Assembly (NCBI RefSeq): GCF_000003605.2
Contig: NW_003152252.1
Coordinates: 429,764-457,943 of the forward strand
Source of the DNA: Saccoglossus kowalevskii
Taxonomy: Eukaryota > Hemichordata > Enteropneusta > Harrimaniidae
DNA: 28,180 nt
Direction: 5' to 3'
Of this stretch, positions 1 through 8,420 are shown in pieces; positions within the stretch are counted from its first letter, which is position 1; every line of letters starts with the position of its first letter. Position numbers and translations under genes: made by a program. Under the pieces are notes generated by a model that made no database searches, was not told where the DNA came from, and saw only the letters and a list, made by a program, of their open reading frames with translations.

Positions 1-2
1 AT

Positions 3-970
3 AACAGTTACAATAGATTTGAATATGGTGATGTCCTGTGGCAAAATATAATCATGCCATCAATTAACTATGGATCTAGTGTATGGCTGTCAGAAAGTAC
101 AGTGAATAACAAACTTAAAAGCATCCAGTAACAATTTGGCAAGTTTCTCTTTAAAGTTAATAGGAATGTAGCATGCCCAGCAATATTGGGAGATTTAGGA
201 TGGCAAGACATCAACTTTATTCACGATAAATCGCGAATACAGTATTTGGACAGGTTACAAAAGATGAATAATACCAGGTGGGCCAAAATAGTTTTCTCTA
301 AACTACATTAATCATATTACAACAAGGCTAAACTTGCTTGGAACTGGCCAAAATATATCAACAATATCCTAATTCAAAATGGTATGGATGATAAAAAGAC
401 CACATAATATTAGTTTCTATAAAATTAGTGAAGAAAATGAAATAAAGCGTTTTGTTGAAACTATTCAAGACATGAAATCCCTAAAGCACTATATGGTTGG
501 ATTAAACACAAATGAAAGGAAAATTATATAAAGGATCCTCTTGATCATCATGGCATCTGACGGGGTATGTAAGATTTGTAATGATGGAAAGGAGGATGTT
601 TATCACTTTTTATTTCTTTGCAAATCAACTAACCACTTGAGAAGTAAATTCTATTCAGCACTGACCAATACAATAGTGGAAAGTGGTGGAGAACCAACTA
701 TTGTACTAGATTTTTCTCAGGAGGAATTAATTTCAAATTTAATTTTCTCTTCAGTGATGCTTTATGGGCAATCAATAAGGATTTGGGAAATAATACATCA
801 AACGAAATCCGAAACTTTCTCACCCACCTATGGAAATTCAGAAACGAGGAACTGAGTGATTTACACGTATGAATTAATGCTTCTTATATATTGTTTTTCT
901 TCTCTTTTCTTGTTGTTGTTGACTTGTATGTTACTTTTTACGCTGTTTTAAAGGCTAATAAAATGTTATT
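3..970 (+). pseudogene. 3' end of a dead non-LTR retrotransposon
   Basis: Frame 3 from position 3 reads like the C-terminal part of a LINE reverse transcriptase: IIMPSINYGSSVW, FGKFLFKVNRNV, LGDLGWQDINF, RIQYLDRLQ. It is interrupted by in-frame stops near 129, 309 and 405 and by frame changes. From 550 the frame continues as GVCKICNDGKEDVYHFLFLC, a CxxC..H..C zinc knuckle common at the C-terminus of such polymerases. The element ends with a T-rich tract and AATAAAATGTTATTATTAA (about 957-976), a usual tail for these elements. Truncated at the left by the window edge. Non-functional. Confidence 0.75.
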
Positions 971-1439
971 ATTAACACCCATAAGGCTCTACTGCGCTTA
1001 GTTAACCTTTGACCTCTCCTTTGACACAAGCACGCTTTCGCAATTTCGCAATGTTCTGAGCAAAACGATAATGGTACTACTTGTACTTGCATTCTTCAAA
1101 TTTATTTCAGCGAACGAAATCACTGTAATTACGAGCGTTTTTAAAGAAATATTTGATGGGATATATCTTTTGCGTTCATTGCAGTAGCTCTGGAGAAACT
1201 ATCTTCCTTGGATTTAGTTAGTTGTAATGTTTGTGAACTTTGTGAACCATGTATTTATCTATTATTGACGTATATCAAATTAGAATCAATATCAGCAGTA
1301 TTCAGTGACAATTTATTCAAAGCATAAAAAGGATCTTCAGCAAAAAGCTTGAAGTTAAATAATGTGGATGAAGCTGGAATATAATTTATATAAATAAATA
1401 ATAAAGTGCCCAATACCATAGTTTATAGGGAGGGTAGAT
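971..1439. other. Non-coding stretch between two LINE relics
   Basis: AT-rich and without recognisable genes. One small frame (1071-1187, 38 codons) starts MVLLVLAFF and resembles a signal peptide, but has no homology I recognise and is short enough to be chance. Confidence 0.5.
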
Positions 1440-1871
1440 AAGATCAAGTCGGTTGTCATGATGAACTCTTTACCATTGGATAGGTGGAACCATTCTCAGA
1501 AAGTGATTCAACGGATGCCATAGTGTTGCAATTTTTGAAAAAAGTATGCTGTGGTTAATAGTATCAAATGCCTTTGAGAAGTCTAGAAATAATCCCAGAA
1601 CAATATATTTATCAATATCATTCAGCAATTCATAAGTTAGGTCAATGAGGGCAAGTTTTTACAGTTCTTCTTACGAAATTCATTTTGGTTTCGATTGATG
1701 AATTGATATTTACCAATGAATGATCGTAATTGCTTATTAATATTTTTTTCTAGAATTTTGCTAATAATTGGTAAAATAGAAATTGGTTTATAGTTTCCAG
1801 AGATGTATGGAGAACATTTTTTTGTAAATGGGGATCATTTTGGCAATTTTTAGTTGATCGGGAAAAACACC

Positions 1872-2067
1872 AGAGAATAGGGATAAATAAATAAACGCTG
1901 CTCGGACTGATAAATATGATATATAGAAGATAATATTTGGTAAGAAGAAAGTGTTATGAAGTGTTCTATGCTATCGATAAAGAGCCATTGCTCGAAACGT
2001 CTAGCTATTTTTAATAGTTATTTAGGACTACGATTATCAAATATTATCTTCTAGAGAATAGGGATAA
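1872..2067. mobile_element. 166-bp insertion in the LINE relic, flanked by 15-bp direct repeats
   Basis: The 15-mer AGAGAATAGGGATAA occurs at 1872-1886 and again at 2053-2067, bracketing 1887-2052. Removing the insert and one repeat restores the reverse-transcriptase reading NLSLFSGVFPD, so this is a real insertion with a target-site duplication. The insert has 19-nt inverted arms (1925-1943 and 2034-2052, 18 of 19 paired) and an ATAA-repeat at its left end, which on the minus strand would be a 3' tail. It carries a hammerhead-like motif at 1974-2001. Confidence 0.7.
1974..2001 (+). ncRNA. Degenerate hammerhead-ribozyme-like motif
   Basis: TCGATAA (1974-1980) stands where the CUGAUGA core would be. 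It is followed by A, a GAGC-CATT-GCTC hairpin (1982-1993), GAAAC (1994-1998) and the cleavage-like triplet GTC (1999-2001). Stem II, its loop, GAAA and GUC fit the minimal hammerheads described in Penelope-like elements and animal retrozymes. The core differs at three of seven bases, so this copy is probably inactive. Confidence 0.35.
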
Positions 2068-2154
2068 GTTTGCAATATAACATAAAGGTTTTTTTATATA
2101 AGGTGTGGCAACTTCGGATATCAGCATTGACTTTCATAACTTTATTAATCAAAA

Positions 2155-2207
2155 AATTGTTTCACTGATCAATATATAATAAACATATATTGATCAGTGA
2201 AACAATT
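2155..2207. repeat. Perfect 23-bp inverted repeat with 7-nt loop
   Basis: Arm 2155-2177 is the exact reverse complement of 2185-2207, with loop AATAAAC-like sequence at 2178-2184. It lies just at the upstream edge of the reverse-transcriptase relic. The perfect match implies a recent origin or selection. It might be a fold-back end of an element, a replication template switch, or an assembly artefact. Confidence 0.85.
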
Positions 2208-2812
2208 GAAACATTTGTAGCCTGGAAAGAGTTTGCAGTGGATACAGAAAATTCTATGAATTACAATTTAAAGCGAACGAAACAATCAGTGCAGGCATTC
2301 TGACAACAACAGCAGTTCTAGTTTTGATACATGGTATATCTGCTGGTATTCATAGTGTTCCAGTTATTCTAACAATAATAAACAAAAACTTAAAACATTC
2401 TGAAAAAGCAGAGAAACTTGAACTACAGAAAGAAGTATATTTACCAAGTTACTTGACAACAAATTAAATGTCAAATGATGGTTTCTATGTGACTATCACT
2501 AGTAGCTATAGGGGATCTCGAGATTCATATACTCGTTGTTACATTAATGCCGACGATGTTTCTAATGATTATAGCTACGCCTTCGCGCGCTATGTTTGTT
2601 TTGAAAGCCAATCAAGAAAAATAAATTACGCATGCGTATTGCATGTATTTAATCGATGAAGCTGAAAAGCGAAATATATCGACGATAATTGAAGTTCTTA
2701 ACTCTTTATCCGGATCTTGACATTGTGTGTAAAAGGGACGTAACTTTTGTGAAGATTTTTAATATATTGGAATGAATCGATGATATGGTTTCACACCACA
2801 CATTCTATCCGT
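2208..2812. other. Unassigned region with an ATG-less open frame
   Basis: A frame stays open from 2210 to a TAA at 2465-2467 (85 residues) without a Met at its start. It contains a hydrophobic run (ILTTTAVLVLIHGISAG) and then a charged helix-like stretch. A weak acceptor-like TTTGTAG precedes it at about 2214-2220. It may be a terminal exon, a transposon remnant or chance. A second small frame (2468-2659) is not recognisable. Confidence 0.3.
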
Positions 2813-2818
2813 TTTATT
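2813..2818 (-). terminator. PNKP poly(A) signal
   Basis: AATAAA on the minus strand, 25 nt after the PNKP stop, followed by a GT-rich stretch (minus strand about 2800-2783, GTGTGGTGTG). This implies an unusually short 3' UTR of about 45-60 nt. A motif call, strongly placed. Confidence 0.65.
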
Positions 2819-2842
2819 GTCACTACTATTCATGCACAAATT

Positions 2843-5800
2843 TCAACATGTCCATTGCTTGAAAACACTCTCATCATTCTTACTGGCAAATTTTGGGATG
2901 AATTCAATCTTTTTTATTTCCGAAAATCCCTCGGCTAGTTCTGGTTCACTGAAGTTCATTTTGAACACGTTAAAGGCGACATCCGGGACACGACGCGTCT
3001 TACCCCGCGTCTGCGTCTGTCGGTAGAGATTCATGTGATGCGCCAACTCTAGTGATGTTTGGAACCAGAAACAACGAGCGGGAACCCCTATAGAAATAAT
3101 ACGAAAGAATGACAGTTAGACAAAGATAGAGAGGCGTGCCCCACTAAAACCGTCGTGACTTTGTTTACACAATGCAGTGCGACAATGACGTCATTATACA
3201 TGTGTTGCCCTAAAATCCGTCCCTGATGCATATTAAGAAATTTTCATCTGAACAGATATAATATTAAAGCGGCGGGAGTCGCCGCCTACGCATGCGTCAG
3301 GTGGCCATAGCGTGCCATCGTTTACAAATAAGCGTCTACCCATGAGCCTTTGCGTTCTTAACGTGTGTTGTTATCGTCGCTTGGGGCTCAATTCACGTGC
3401 GTGCGCAGGTGACAACCCTCCCGCTTTAAAATTGACATTTCAATGCGCATTTAATTTGTGAATACCTCACTCTGACGTCACTGGCGCGCAAAAAAATATA
3501 TAAAAAAAATGAGTCAGGCGACATTTCCGGACATTGAAGTCACTGCTGTCTCCCCTGATGTTTTATCTCTTATTACTAATAACATTGCATGCGTGCAAAC
3601 CAGTCTCCCGTACCTATACAAATACCACGTGATTGGAAGGCAGGGCTAGACTGTACTCTAATTTATACAGTCGACTGAGAGGATCGAACCCAGAACCCCC
3701 CGTGATGCGAGATAAACAAGCTAACCACTGTACCATTGCCAAATTTAAGAACATATCATTATGAACAAAATGCTCGGGTATTCCCCCAGTCATTGTATAA
3801 GTACTATAACTCTTTATGACAATAATTGCATGAACTCACCATAAGCTTTGGCCAGATCCATATAGTCTTTTCGTATATATTTATGTGGGTTGGTATTATC
3901 AATAACGACACTTTTACCAGCTTCCAGGACCTGATTTGTTAATTTCTTACATTTACTTTGGGTCCCTAGAGTATCCATGTTGACGATTTCATAGTCATGC
4001 GGCACCAGGTAGTTTCTACTAAACGTGCTCTTCCCGGATGCCGGGTAACCAACCATGACTATCATCTCTTGCTTCTGTTTGTGGGAAATGACAGAAGATA
4101 GAATGTTAAGAGAGAATTGTTCCTGACATATGCCGTAACTTTTTAAATATATGTATGCGTATAATACTGTATAATAGACCATTTTCCGTTCACTGCCGTG
4201 CGAGATCCCACGCCATGCGTGAAATCGAACGTAAAACAGGACTAACAAAGGTCATAGCGTCGTAGTGGCGACTCCACTTACCCACCGTCCCAATGAAGGA
4301 CGGTGACTTACCTTCGTATGATACGTCTCTGGTACTCGACTAGCGGCGTTTTTCAGTTCTTTTGTAGGGTTCAGAGTTCTCCATTGAAACTTTCGTAAAC
4401 GCTCCCCACCTTGGAAGTACTCCTCTGGGGTATAGAACTTCAATCCGCAATTTGCTGCAAACATCCTATCGCTGCAGGAGAAATCTCTCGCCTTACCCGG
4501 TGCCCAGTTCTTAGCCCGACCAGCTGCGTCACCTACGTAGTACGACTTCTTACGATTTACAGGAATACCGTCATTGCATTGGGTTTCCATGTGATCGAAT
4601 ACCATAGCACATGGTTTCCTGAATTCGTTTTGTCCCGTACACATAAAAACCTAAAAAGATACATCACGGAAGACACCATCTGAGATTATACTTTTAAGAC
4701 TTAATCAGACTAGTATGCGACATATCAGATGGTATATGCCTTACTATTTCAATTTTGTTTTACGAATTTTAGTTTCTACTAATTATTAGCGCCTTTGACG
4801 ATGCACATGGGTTCATCAAAAGTTCGCCTTTGTTCCGGCAATTCGGCCCTGGGAATTGTTACATTACTGCCGGACTAGAAATTCGGAACAAGTGCAAAAC
4901 CAGTCGGAACCTGAATATTCAAAATATTAAATACTACACAAAATAATTTAAAGCATCACAGACTAGACTATAACGTTTATCAAAACACTTATAACCCCCA
5001 TACAATTAATATAAGGCGGACAACTGGGAAATGGGACCCCTCGAGTTAGTATGCCAGTGCTTGCACAAGCGCCCTCTCCGCTCGTGAAATTGGCGACTAT
5101 TGTTTTGTTTTTCTATTTATGAATGGTATACTGTTTTTGCCGGTTAGGGCAGGTGGGCGTTTCCGGACTGAGCTATCGTCACGATTTTTGTTACTGAGTG
5201 AGTAAGCATTTTTTTTCATGTGAGAGTTTTAGTAATTTGATTACATCTTGATTACATGATTAGTAATCTTCTTACATATGCAGATTAAGTTATCTGCTAC
5301 ATTTGTTTTTTGTTCCGATTACTGTCTAGACACTCACAGCAGACATGTTGGTAGATTCATTATTTCAAAAGTTTGTCACGTTGAAGTATCGTATATAAAG
5401 TGAAATCATTCCTACCTGTACTGGGATTCCAAGCTTCCCTATTATGTCGTCACATTTTGTACAAATCTCCTTCGGGGCTACATGTTTCTTCTCAATTCCA
5501 GCTTGATTTGTGAAAAACACAATCTTATAACCGCTATTGTAAGCGTCTCTCAGTTTACTCGGGACTTTGTCTTCCCACCACTGCCAGTCTTTCGGCCCTG
5601 AAACGAAAACAGTAAAATAAACACATTCGCGATGAATTTTAGACGGCATTTCGGGGGTAGTCAGTATGCAAACAGGAAAATGGGTGTCTGGCCTGGGGTA
5701 TAAATTATGTCTTTGATATTTCTGTTCTTAATATCTCTAAAAATTAAACGAGAGGTTTGTTCAGTTGTAAATTTAAAGTACAATTTGAAAGCATGTCATG

Positions 5801-6705
5801 TTTAGTACCCCTTCCCCGGGGCACTCAGCTGGGTATATGTAGGATAGTATATGACTACTCATCAAAATCAGAAACAACTTCTTTCCACTAATGTTAAAAT
5901 AAAAATTTACTTCTTTTTTTGATGAAATGCGGATTTTAAAAACACCATTATTTTAGTGAACAACGGGATGATACGCTTCTCGTTCTGTTAGAACGTCTGT
6001 GTGCATTTGATGTGTTCTGGGGGAACTTCCAAAAAAAGAAAAACAAAAAACAAGGTCTTGTTGGTTTGTATCCCTGCTTGTCCTACGAGTAGCTGCCAGT
6101 CTTTAAAAAAAGTACCCCCTTTTCCGTTTTTCGCGAACTTAGAAAAGTATACCCTTTCTCCGCGAAATTCAGAGCGCACATGCGTGTCCCTTAACCGGCC
6201 AAGTGGCCCAGGCCCCAGGTGAGTAATTAATGATTGCCTTTTGATATATACATGAAAGTAGGTAATGTAAGGTCAATGATCTCAGATAGCGAAAGTGCTG
6301 ACCTAAACATGAAAATAACCTGATCGTACAATATCGTATAAAACAAAACAAACTTGTCCACGGATGTATTCTTTAGTTTTACATTAGCAAATCAATGTAC
6401 TAACGAATTACGAGTGTATAAAATGTTTTCGTACCTTTTGCAAATTTCGCGCCGCTACGCGTTTTTATCACCGTGCCGTCAATATCAAACGCAGCGATGT
6501 TTTTGCGCCCAGGTATGCCGGATCCAGTCAGTTGTATTAACGGAGATAAGGCACCGGTGACCGCTTTGAAATCTACCGGCTTCGACTCAGTCTTTTTCTT
6601 GGCAGGATCTACCCACATCCAGGTCGCTTTGCACAGAGTTTTCTTTTTCTTAACACTATTCTCCTCGGGAGCGGACCCTGTACTTGGGTTCTTTCGTTTT
6701 GGCAT
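2843..6705 (-). CDS. PNKP: PNKP: polynucleotide 3'-phosphatase/5'-kinase, 5 coding exons, no FHA domain
   Basis: DNA-repair enzyme that removes 3'-phosphates and phosphorylates 5'-hydroxyls at breaks. Exons on the minus strand, in order: 6705-6435, 5597-5416, 4650-4312, 4074-3840, 3087-2843. They total 1272 nt (423 aa plus TGA), and all junctions are GT-AG with matching phase (1, 0, 0, 1). The HAD phosphatase comes first, with AAFDIDGT (D74, D76), FFTNQAG (T120), RKP (K163) and VGDAAGR (D192). The kinase follows, with Walker A GYPASGKST (273-281), VNMDTLG (D298) and VVIDNTNP (D323), then RRVPDVAFNVF. Human PNKP is about 521 aa and starts with an FHA domain. Here the N-terminus is only about 70 residues and lysine-rich (KKKK at 19-22, possible nuclear signal). 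An in-frame TAA lies 12 codons before the ATG, supporting this start, though a separate upstream FHA exon is not strictly excluded. Confidence 0.94.
3264..3429 (-). mobile_element. TTAA-flanked MITE, copy 1 (PNKP intron 4)
   Basis: 166 bp bounded by TTAA on both sides, with inverted ends TTAAAGCGG and CCGCTTTAA. Its reverse complement matches 8274-8420 along most of its length, including a shared CAAAGGCTCATGGGTAGACG core. It encodes no protein. TTAA target duplication suggests a piggyBac- or Kolobok-type transposase source; that assignment is inference. Confidence 0.8.
3649..3740 (-). repeat. tRNA-derived SINE head (PNKP intron 4)
   Basis: On the minus strand the sequence begins GGCAATGG and contains TGGTACAGTGGTTAG (complement of 3721-3735), an RNA polymerase III A box, and GGTTCGATCC (complement of 3681-3690), a near-perfect B box about 32 nt later. 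The arms do not form a complete cloverleaf, so this is a tRNA-derived repeat rather than a working tRNA gene. A short hairpin (GACTGTA/TACAGTC, 3649-3655 and 3666-3672) follows. Confidence 0.65.
4312..6705 (-). other. PNKP: PNKP exons 1-3: N-terminus and phosphatase domain
   Basis: Exon 1 (6705-6435) holds the basic N-terminus and phosphatase motif I, AAFDIDGTVIKTRSG, and ends in AAAG|GTACGA. Exon 2 (5597-5416) begins GPKDWQWW and contains GYKIVFFTNQAGI (motif II). Exon 3 (4650-4312) contains NEFRKP, the DHM...NDG segment, YYVGDAAGR (motif IV), the NWAPG segment and DFSCSDR, then a linker into the kinase. HAD-type 3'-phosphatases use an Asp nucleophile, here D74. Intron 1 is 837 bp, intron 2 is 765 bp and intron 3 is 237 bp. 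Confidence 0.94.
5990..6222 (-). repeat. Repeat-like patch in PNKP intron 1 with an exon-2-like segment
   Basis: About 6105-6222 is a C/T-rich stretch with two related GTACCCCCTTTTCCG / GTATACCCTTTCTCCG units and looks like a dispersed repeat. Just beside it, the minus strand at 6105-5995 reads FFKDWQLL, VGQAGI and EVPPEHIKC in one open frame, resembling scattered pieces of exon 2 (PKDWQWW, NQAGIEKK, HVAPKEIC). It shares an exact 12-mer, CTGCCAGTCTTT, with the start of exon 2. It could be a decayed exon duplicate or coincidence. Confidence 0.3.
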
Positions 6706-6778
6706 GTTGCCGACAACTCGATATACTTCACCGGCACTTTACCTCTTGTTATTTGGCGTGTGTGCAGTTGACAATATG

Positions 6779-6817
6779 TTTTTATATTCACTCATACTTT
6801 ACAACAGCGCATGCGCA
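6779..6817 (-). promoter_or_regulatory. PNKP core promoter: NRF1-type site and TATA box
   Basis: The palindromic GCGCATGCGC core of the NRF1 consensus sits at 6807-6816. TATAAAAA on the minus strand is at 6779-6786, about 75 nt before the ATG, predicting a start near 6750 and a 5' UTR of about 45 nt. That places the in-frame TAA inside the 5' UTR and argues against a further upstream coding exon. Motif-based. GCGCATGCGC-like sequence also occurs in the nearby MITE, so the site could be coincidental. Confidence 0.45.
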
Positions 6818-8273
6818 GATTGATTCATATGTATATTTATATTTGTGTGTGTTCAGACATGCCGATTTGTGGCTGTTGAAATCTTGCTGACATTGCAAAA
6901 AGTTTTGCGTTGGTCGGCTATTATTCTGTTTTTTCGACGCATTAGTTAATGATTTGGCAATGATCCAAGATTGCTGACGTGGCGCATTTGAACAGTCGCG
7001 GTCAAGTCGACCTTGACACACGTTATTCCAGGGATTGTCATGAAATAACTTGAACAGATGAAGTATTTGTACTTTTTAATAATGAAAATAATCTTTATTG
7101 AATCGTTTCCTTATTGAAAAACATTTACACACGCTTGAGTATAAAAAACACCAGTAAAATGATATAAAATTATCAATGTATCCCGGAAATGGAAATTCCC
7201 AACAGTCAGTGAAAGAGCAATGGCATTCATAGAAGTTAGGATAATCAGTCAGCAGAATTTCAGCACAAAAGTCCATTGACGACCAAACAAGTATATGCTC
7301 ACATGTAGGAAGAATGTTGCCATCCCACGACTCTAATTATGTATATACTTGCCCGGTCATATTTTATGTGAATCATATGTACGCGAGCCAATAAACAGTT
7401 TATTTTATTTCTAAATTACAAATTGAAATTGGCCATTTGTAGATACGCTGCCACAAAATGATAGTTACCCATGTCCATTGTGAAACAGTCTATCAAATTC
7501 CAATATGTGGAATAAAATACACCTTAATATTAAAGTTTGAAAAATTCATAAACCAGTATGCTCTAACACATTTATATATATATTACAAATAGATTGAAAT
7601 AAAATAACTAAATACGACCCCCCCTCCAAATAAGCACCAGGTCTGTACTGTATCCCATGGTAACATATTTGGTCGAAATCTATTGAGTAGCCGTCTGATC
7701 TGGAAATAGCTAACATAACTCTACAGTAGCGCACCAAATAGCACACGTCTGCACAGCACTCCAGGCTACAAGGACGGGGGATACTCACCTGGATTTGAGG
7801 TGGAAGTGCTCATTTGCACACCGTGGCCTAATAAAACATGAATTGTTGGGAGTTGATATATGACTGTATCAGAATGGCAGTATAACTCGTTTGGAAGGTG
7901 AGCTGATGTGGTAGTGATTTGCTTTACTATGAGTCATGAAAAACTGCGACCGTACAGAGAAAACACATACAAACACAAAACTGTTTCCTAACTTGAAAGT
8001 ATCCAGAAACTTTGACGCAGAGGGCGCAACACGAAAGTTAAAGGGCGGTGGTCGTCATTCAGCCCGTGTTCGAATTTCATGTAAATAAACTATGTATTTT
8101 ACACGCGTTGTACACGTCGCCATGAGTCCCTTATCGAACAGAACGCGACGCGACGACACCATCCTTTCAGAATACGTATTTATGGAGTAGCGCTCAATTC
8201 AGACAATGAAATTAACGTATGTTATGTATTTGTTTGCTTGCTATATTTCCACCAATAATTCTCCTAATACTTC
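6818..8273. other. Intergenic spacer between PNKP and UHRF1, left part
   Basis: AT-rich with no recognisable protein. The minus strand shows a short frame ATG AGC ACT TCC ... CCAG|GTGAGT (7813-7789) ending in a strong donor, which could be a 5' exon of some transcript, but no partner acceptor or homology was found. The frame at 7546-7788 merely reads through that donor. Confidence 0.4.
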
Positions 8274-8420
8274 TTAAAGCGGGAGGGTCGTCACCAGTGC
8301 ACCCGCGGGAATTAAGTCCCAAGCGAAAATAACAACACACGCTAAAAACACAAAGGCTCATGGGTAGACGCTTGTTTGTAAACAATGACGCATGCGCAGG
8401 TGTCGACTCCCTTGCTTTAA
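8274..8420 (+). mobile_element. TTAA-flanked MITE, copy 2 (PNKP-UHRF1 spacer)
   Basis: 147 bp from TTAAAGCGGGAGGG to CTTGCTTTAA, TTAA at each end. The 22-nt ends pair in inverted orientation with about 17 matches. It is in the opposite orientation to the copy in PNKP intron 4 and lacks roughly 20 bases found there. It contains ACGCATGCGCAGG, an NRF1-like sequence. Confidence 0.8.

Larger units (their letters stand above)
1440..2150 (-). pseudogene. Non-LTR retrotransposon reverse-transcriptase relic
   Basis: Read on the minus strand from about 2143, the relic gives IKKPLCYIANLSLFS, then (after skipping an insertion at about 1887-2067) SGVFPDQLKIAKMIPIYKK and, further on, LIDLTYELLNDIDKYIVLGL followed by FLDFSKAFDTINHSIL. 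These are the N-terminal and F.D..KAFD motifs of LINE reverse transcriptases. Several stops and frameshifts lie between, so it is dead. Its orientation is opposite to the relic at 3-970; whether they are the same family cannot be told because they cover different parts. Confidence 0.8.
2843..4074 (-). other. PNKP: PNKP exons 4-5: 5'-kinase domain
   Basis: Exon 4 (4074-3840) starts KQEMIVMVGYPASGKST, the P-loop, and ends AKAY plus G|GTGAGT. Exon 5 (3087-2843) starts after TTTCTATAG and reads GVPARCFWF, LELAHHMNLYRQ, TRGKTRRVPDVAFNVF, LAEGFSEIKKIEFIP, ending KQWTC and TGA. An ATG-initiated reading would begin only at the internal Met (3046), so the first 14 or so residues of this exon are easily missed. 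The intron between them (3088-3839) holds a MITE and a tRNA-derived repeat. Confidence 0.93.

Noticed and set aside
3670-3740. Functional tRNA gene on the minus strand
   Set aside because: A and B boxes are present, but acceptor, D and anticodon arms do not pair into a cloverleaf; better seen as a SINE head.
7789-7813. Possible minus-strand first exon ATG...CCAG|GTGAGT
   Set aside because: The donor is good, but no acceptor joins it in phase to PNKP exon 1 (an in-frame TAA intervenes) and the nine-residue peptide gives no homology.
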